A stretch of 64,000 nucleotides of DNA from Panorpa germanica. Taxonomy: Eukaryota > Arthropoda > Insecta > Mecoptera > Panorpidae. The stretch spans positions 11,728,759-11,792,758 of the forward strand of contig OY783204.1 of NCBI GenBank assembly GCA_963678705.1, read 5' to 3'. The stretch's first letter is position 1, and each line of letters begins with the position of its first letter. Positions 59,879-64,000 of this stretch are shown in pieces. Below the pieces are notes generated by a model. That model did not search any database and had not been told where the DNA came from. It was given only the letters and a program-made list of their open reading frames with translations. The position numbers and the translations under genes were made by a program.

Positions 59879-59959
59879 TATAGTTATATTTTTCAAAACT
59901 AGTTTCGAACTGTCAAACTTTTGTAAATACAATGGGCGCAGTTGTACAACAGTTGAGTA
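59879..59959. repeat. Satellite piece plus 26 bp Harbinger remnant
   Basis: Bases 59879-59933 repeat 43018-43072, including the altered target copy AAT. Bases 59934-59959 are the first 26 bp of Harbinger (GGGCGCAGTTGTACAAC to GAGTA). There the match ends and TATATTATAATG of a Helitron head follows. Confidence 0.9.
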
Positions 59960-60004
59960 TATATTATAATGTTCCAACTGTTTGAATCTATTCTTATATT
60001 CTTA
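59960..60004 (+). mobile_element. Helitron H9 head, split by a TIR element
   Basis: TATATTATAATGTTCC to TATATTCTTA is a Helitron head without its TC. It resumes after the inserted element at 61790-61800 and runs into H10. Confidence 0.68.
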
Positions 60005-60547
60005 TGCCAATTTCACACCAAATAGACAGTTGCAGTTGTATGCAACGTTGCAATGTGGTGCAACAAAACGAGTTGCACTTTAGCACGTTGCATGGCAACA
60101 GACTATTTGCATGGAACAGACCCATAATACCGCGTTCACACCAAATAGACAGTTGCATAAAACTGCAACAAAAACTGGTTTTTTTTAAAAGTTGCATCAC
60201 TGTTTACACCAACTAGACAGTTTCTGCAACTTTTTTGTCATTTATTGAAGTTGCTTGCAACACAACAGAGTCCCATCTCGAGTCGGTAAAGATCAAAAGA
60301 AACACGGTTGCGTTGCTTTATTCTTCTTGGTTTGAACATGCAATTTTATTTTGTGTATACGTTTACGAATTAATGTGTACTTTCTGAAAGCCGAAAAAAA
60401 TTAACAAATTTATATTTGCGAGTTTAAATAATTTGCTATTATTTTATATGTCGTGGCTTTGGAAATAAAACATTTTTTTAATAAAATGTATTTTATTAAA
60501 TTCATATATTTGATGTATCAATTAATACACTAATACAATTATTATTA

Positions 60548-60650
60548 CTAGCTTTTACCCCCGTCGCAAGCGACGTCTGTTTTTGTGTGTGGCTTGAATT
60601 TCATGTCAAAATTTAATTCTATTTTTAAATTGAAATAATAAATAATTTAA
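60548..60650 (-). mobile_element. Minus-strand Helitron 3' end fragment
   Basis: Read on the minus strand, it gives GTCGCTTGCGACGGGGG, TAAAAG and CTAG ending at 60548. The upstream part (GACATGAAATTCAAGCC) resembles H4 near 27665-27690 more than H8. No matching 5' head is visible to the right, so this is a fragment. Confidence 0.75.
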
Positions 60651-61027
60651 TACTAGATAAGTACTTGATATAAGGAATTATAGTTATGGCACCTACATAT
60701 TTGGAATAGATTTTATCTGTATACATACCGTGCTTATATATTATTAACTGCTTTGTTAATATTAAAATGCAAATCGGAAGAAGATTAATTGAAACGTATG
60801 TTTATAAAAATGTATCAAAATAAATCACAAACAATTAAATACACAGACTGTACAAATATACTTCAGAGAAATACTCATGTTTGGATAGAAAGAGATAAAA
60901 GTATATTCATTTCGTGTTTCCCCTCTCTTGTATCGAACGCAGTGTGCAGTGTACCGTGTGCAGAAAAAAATAACACTGCGTATTATTAATAACATTGCGT
61001 ATGCCAGCAGGCACAATGTTCGACGTA

Positions 61028-61537
61028 CGCACTAGATTCAAACTAGTGGTGTCAATCAAATTTAATTCGGTATTAAATCGAATTGTAAATTACATGATGT
61101 TAGATTAAAAGAGTATCTAGTAGCATAAATATTATTACATTATATATAAATGTATCAATTAGTGACTGATATTAAAATTTTAATATCGGCAAAATAAAAC
61201 GCAAACACAACATTGTTCGAAAGCATTTATTCAAAATTTATTTCGTTTTTAAATACGTTTTCTAAATAATAATAAAATTTTAGCTGTAATAAATACTTCT
61301 ATAATACAGAAATTAAACAAGACATACATGCTATGTACAATGTCAACTCGATTACCAATAAAACACTGACCTTTTATCAAAATTTGGTTTATTGTTCAAA
61401 CATGTTTTGTAATTAATTTATGCACTACTTTACGTCATTTAAGTACTAGTTCGAATGTGCTGATAAGTAAAGTAATTTACAGTTCGATTTAATACCGAAT
61501 TAATTTTGATTGACCCCACTAGCCAGAATCTAATGCG
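61028..61537. mobile_element. MITE with about 66 bp TIRs and TA duplication (Tc1/mariner-like)
   Basis: CGCACTAGATTC to GTAAATTAC at the left is matched, inverted, by the right end with about eight differences. TA flanks both sides (61026-61027 and 61538-61539). The 510 bp interior has no coding sequence. TA target and TIR size suggest a Tc1/mariner-related MITE. Confidence 0.82.
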
Positions 61538-61800
61538 TATTTTACCTACAGCAAGCTTGTTTGGTAGAAAGAGATAAAAGTATATTCATTTCATGTTTCT
61601 CCCCTCTCTTGTATCGAATGCAACCGAGTTTCTTTCATCTTTACACTTTACCGACTCCGTGTTGTGTTGCAAAGAACTGCAATAAATGACAAAATCGTGT
61701 CTAGTTGGTATAAACAGTGATGCAACTTTTAAAAAAAAACAGTTTTTGTTGCAGTTTCATGCAACTGTCTATCTGGTGTAAAACCGGCATTATATTCTTA

Positions 61801-62670
61801 TCCTATATTATAATGTTCCAACTGTTTGAATCTATTCTTATATTCTTATATGTTTATATGTTTGGTACTGAATTTTGTATGGCAGCGCGAAAACGGCTTC
61901 ATCAATGTTTTTGAAAATTTCCTATTTCGTAGAGAAAAAAATTCTAAGACTTTTGGTGTCCCCAGATTTTTCTCTGAATTTCCTGGAAACCCGTAATTTT
62001 GGAAAAACTGGAAAAAATTGAGCCCTTTTTTGCTGTATCACTTTTAATTCGTAAAAGATAGAAAGTTGAAATTTTGCATGTGTATTAAGGTATTCAAAGC
62101 TGACATTTCTCAAAAATCAGAAATTCAAAAATTGACAAAGGGGGGGTTGAAGAAATTCGGGGGCCCGGTAGGGAACTTTATAGAAAGTTTATATTCTGGA
62201 TTTTAGAATAATTAAGTATAGTATTCATAAAAAAAATTTAAAATTTCAAAATTTTATTTGGGGGCACGGGGGAAGTATTTGCCGAGAGTAAAAATTGTGC
62301 TAGAAATTTGAAATTTTGTATATAAGCTAACCTTGGTACCTTATTTACGAATCGAAAAAAAAAATCCCAAATTTTGAAAAAAGTTGGTCCAATAACGAAT
62401 AAATTGAAAATATTTTATATTTTGTTGAAAAAAATATATTTTTTTAGTCAATTTATATGTGTTAATGTATATGTGTGCGAGTTTATTATTTCAATTTAAA
62501 AATAGAGTTAAATATAATTTGTAATTACAAATTATTTTATTGGATTCAAATGATACACGCCAAAAAGAACCTTTGTGACGAGGGTTAACTGTGGTGGAAT
62601 TTAAATTTTTACATGAAGTTCAAGTTACACACAAAAGACAGACGTCGCTTGCGACGGGGGTAAAAGCTAG
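61801..62670 (+). mobile_element. Helitron H10, short non-autonomous element
   Basis: It has the head TCCTATATTATAATGTTCC and the hairpin plus CTAG at 62667-62670, 870 bp. The body is nearly identical to H8 and H8'. Confidence 0.87.
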
Positions 62671-62707
62671 TATATTATAATGTTCCAGGTGTTTGAATCT
62701 ATGTTTA
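62671..62707 (+). mobile_element. Helitron H11, head only
   Basis: TATATTATAATGTTCCAGG without TC abuts the CTAG of H10, and another head follows after 37 bp. Confidence 0.65.
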
Positions 62708-63559
62708 TCCTATATTATAATGTTCCAACTGTATGTTTATATTCTTATATGTTTACGCGATTCGTATGGTAGCTCGGAAACGGCTCCGTCAATGTTTCTG
62801 AAAAATTTTCTATTTTGTAGAGAAAAAAATTCTAAGACTTTTGGCGTCCCCGGATTTTTCCCTGAATTTCCTGGAAACCCGTAATTTTGAAAAAACTGGA
62901 AAAAAGTGATTCCTTTTTTGCTGTATTACTTTTAATTCGTAAAAGATAGAAAGTTGAAATTTTGCATGTGTATTAAGGTATTCAATGCTGACATTTCTCA
63001 AAAATTAGAAATTCAAAAATTGAAAAAGGGGGGTTGAAGAAATTCGGGGGCCCGGTATGGAACTTTGGAGAAAGTTCATATTCTGGATTCTATAATAATT
63101 AAATATATTATTAATATAAAAAAATTAAAAATTTCAAAATTTTATTTGGGGGCACGGGGGCAGTATTTGCCGAGAGTAAAAATTGTGCTACAAAATTGAA
63201 ATTTTGTATATAGGCTAACCTTGGTAACTTATTTACGAATCGAAAAAAAAAATCCCAAATTTTGAAAAAAAATTGGTCAAATAACGCATAAATTTAAAAT
63301 ATTTTTTATTTTGTTGGAAAAAAGATATTTTTTGAGTCAATTTATATGTGTTAATGTATATGTGTGCGAGTTTATTATTTCAATTTAAAAATAGAGTTAA
63401 ATATAATATGTAATTACAAATTATTTTATTGGATTCAAATGATACACGCCAAAAAGAACCTTTGTGACGAGGGTAAACTGTGGTGGAATTTAAATTTTTA
63501 CATGAAGTTCAAGTTACACACAAAAGACAGACGTCGCTTGCGACGGGGGTAAAAGGTAG
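62708..63559 (+). mobile_element. Helitron H12, short non-autonomous element with altered terminus
   Basis: It starts TCCTATATTATAATGTTCC and is 852 bp. The end hairpin GTCGCTTGCGAC is intact but the last four bases are GTAG instead of CTAG. The body is more diverged than H8 or H10, for example GTAGCTCGGAAACGG near 62768. Confidence 0.83.
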
Positions 63560-64000
63560 TATTCTTATATGTTTGGTACTGAATTTTGTATGGCAGCGCG
63601 AAAACGGCTCCGGCGATCTTTTTAAAAATTTTCTATTTCGTAGAGAAAAAAATTCTAAGACTTTTGGCGTCCCCGGATTTTTCCCTGAATTTCCTGGAAA
63701 CCCGTAATTTTGGAAAAACTGGAAAATTCGAAAAAATACTTTTGCAAAAATCTGACGAACTAGAAAAGATAGAAAACTGAAATTTGGTAGGTGTATTGAG
63801 ATTATAATTGTGCACATTTTCCAATATTTGGAAATTTGAAATTTGAGTTCAGTAGCGGCGCGAATTTTTGAGGGCAATGTTAGAATAGAATTAGGACGTT
63901 CAAATTTAATATGTAGGCTCGCTGTAGACAGTAAATAATGAAAAAAAATAAACAGCCCCAAATTTCCAGTGGCGGCGGGAGTTGAGACAGTAAAAGCCAA
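63560..64000 (+). mobile_element. Helitron H13, 5' portion without head, cut by window end
   Basis: It starts TATTCTTATATGTTTGG, missing the TATTATAATG head, and otherwise matches H2 and H2'. The 163-codon minus-strand frame here is the same chance frame as in the other copies. Confidence 0.75.

Larger units (their letters stand above)
46930..59959. repeat. Large direct duplication, copy 2
   Basis: This copy parallels 16.8-43.1 kb. It has one additional satellite unit (48360-49543) and lacks H4 and H5. It ends 26 bp into the Harbinger 5' terminus (59934-59959), where a Helitron head replaces the rest. Confidence 0.88.
60005..61789. mobile_element. Non-autonomous DNA transposon with about 180 bp TIRs and TTA target duplication
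   Basis: The ends TGCCAATTTCACACC and GGTGTAAAACCGGCA are inverted, and TTA flanks both sides (60002-60004 and 61790-61792), as in PIF/Harbinger-related elements. From 60127 a longer inverted match to 61617-61789 includes ACCAAATAGACAGTTGCAT and GTTGCATCACTGTTTA. The left terminus is doubled: a head at 60005 and a second at 60127. It encodes no protein that I recognise. It contains a minus-strand Helitron end and a TA-flanked MITE. A 62 bp direct repeat (60880-60943 and 61558-61621, AGAAAGAGATAAAAGTATAT) brackets the MITE. Confidence 0.82.

Overview
The window is eukaryotic nuclear DNA, AT-rich and built almost entirely from transposable elements and an old satellite. I recognise no host gene, rRNA, tRNA or CRISPR. 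The mix of BEL/Pao LTR retrotransposon, R1-clade reverse transcriptase remnants, PIF/Harbinger and several Helitron families points to an arthropod, most likely an insect. The second non-LTR element, with its C-terminal CCHC finger and GCCGAAAGGC hairpin before AATAAA, reminds me of elements common in Hymenoptera, but I hold that placement loosely.

The scaffold is a tandem satellite with a monomer of about 1,184 bp. Each monomer carries, on the minus strand, the same piece of an R1-type reverse transcriptase (GAFDNVWWP to FADD). Everything else has landed inside this array. Layout: 1-2354 is the 3' part of one BEL/Pao copy; 2355-3780 satellite; 3781-11146 a complete but dead BEL/Pao element with two LTRs; 11147-22141 satellite, interrupted at 14652-15899 by a non-autonomous Helitron of the TCTATACTA type; 22142-43017 a head-to-tail block of Helitrons of a second family (called H1 to H8 here); 43073-46082 a PIF/Harbinger element; 46083-53456 satellite; 53457-59878 a second, shorter Helitron block (H1' to H8'); 59960-64000 more Helitron pieces, one of them split by a 1.8 kb terminal-inverted-repeat element that itself holds a TA-flanked MITE.

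The centrepiece is H4 (about 26891-40693), a large Helitron with a recently broken gene at 30621-37602. In order it reads: two tandem cysteine-protease-like domains with a Gln...Cys...Asp-x-His layout, five and a half 46-residue charged repeats, a zinc-binding region, a Rep nuclease with the His-x-His and paired-Tyr motifs, and a Pif1-type helicase. H4 shares its ends with the roughly 870 bp elements H8, H8', H10 and H12, so it is their probable source of transposase.

The interval from about 16.8 to 43.1 kb recurs from about 46.9 to 59.96 kb. The two copies differ by exactly one satellite monomer and by the presence or absence of H4 plus H5. The second copy keeps only 26 bp of the Harbinger 5' end, so the duplication followed that insertion. 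All protein-coding regions here are disabled by stops, frameshifts or deletions, and no pair of genes appears to work together today. The whole looks like a heterochromatic repeat region.
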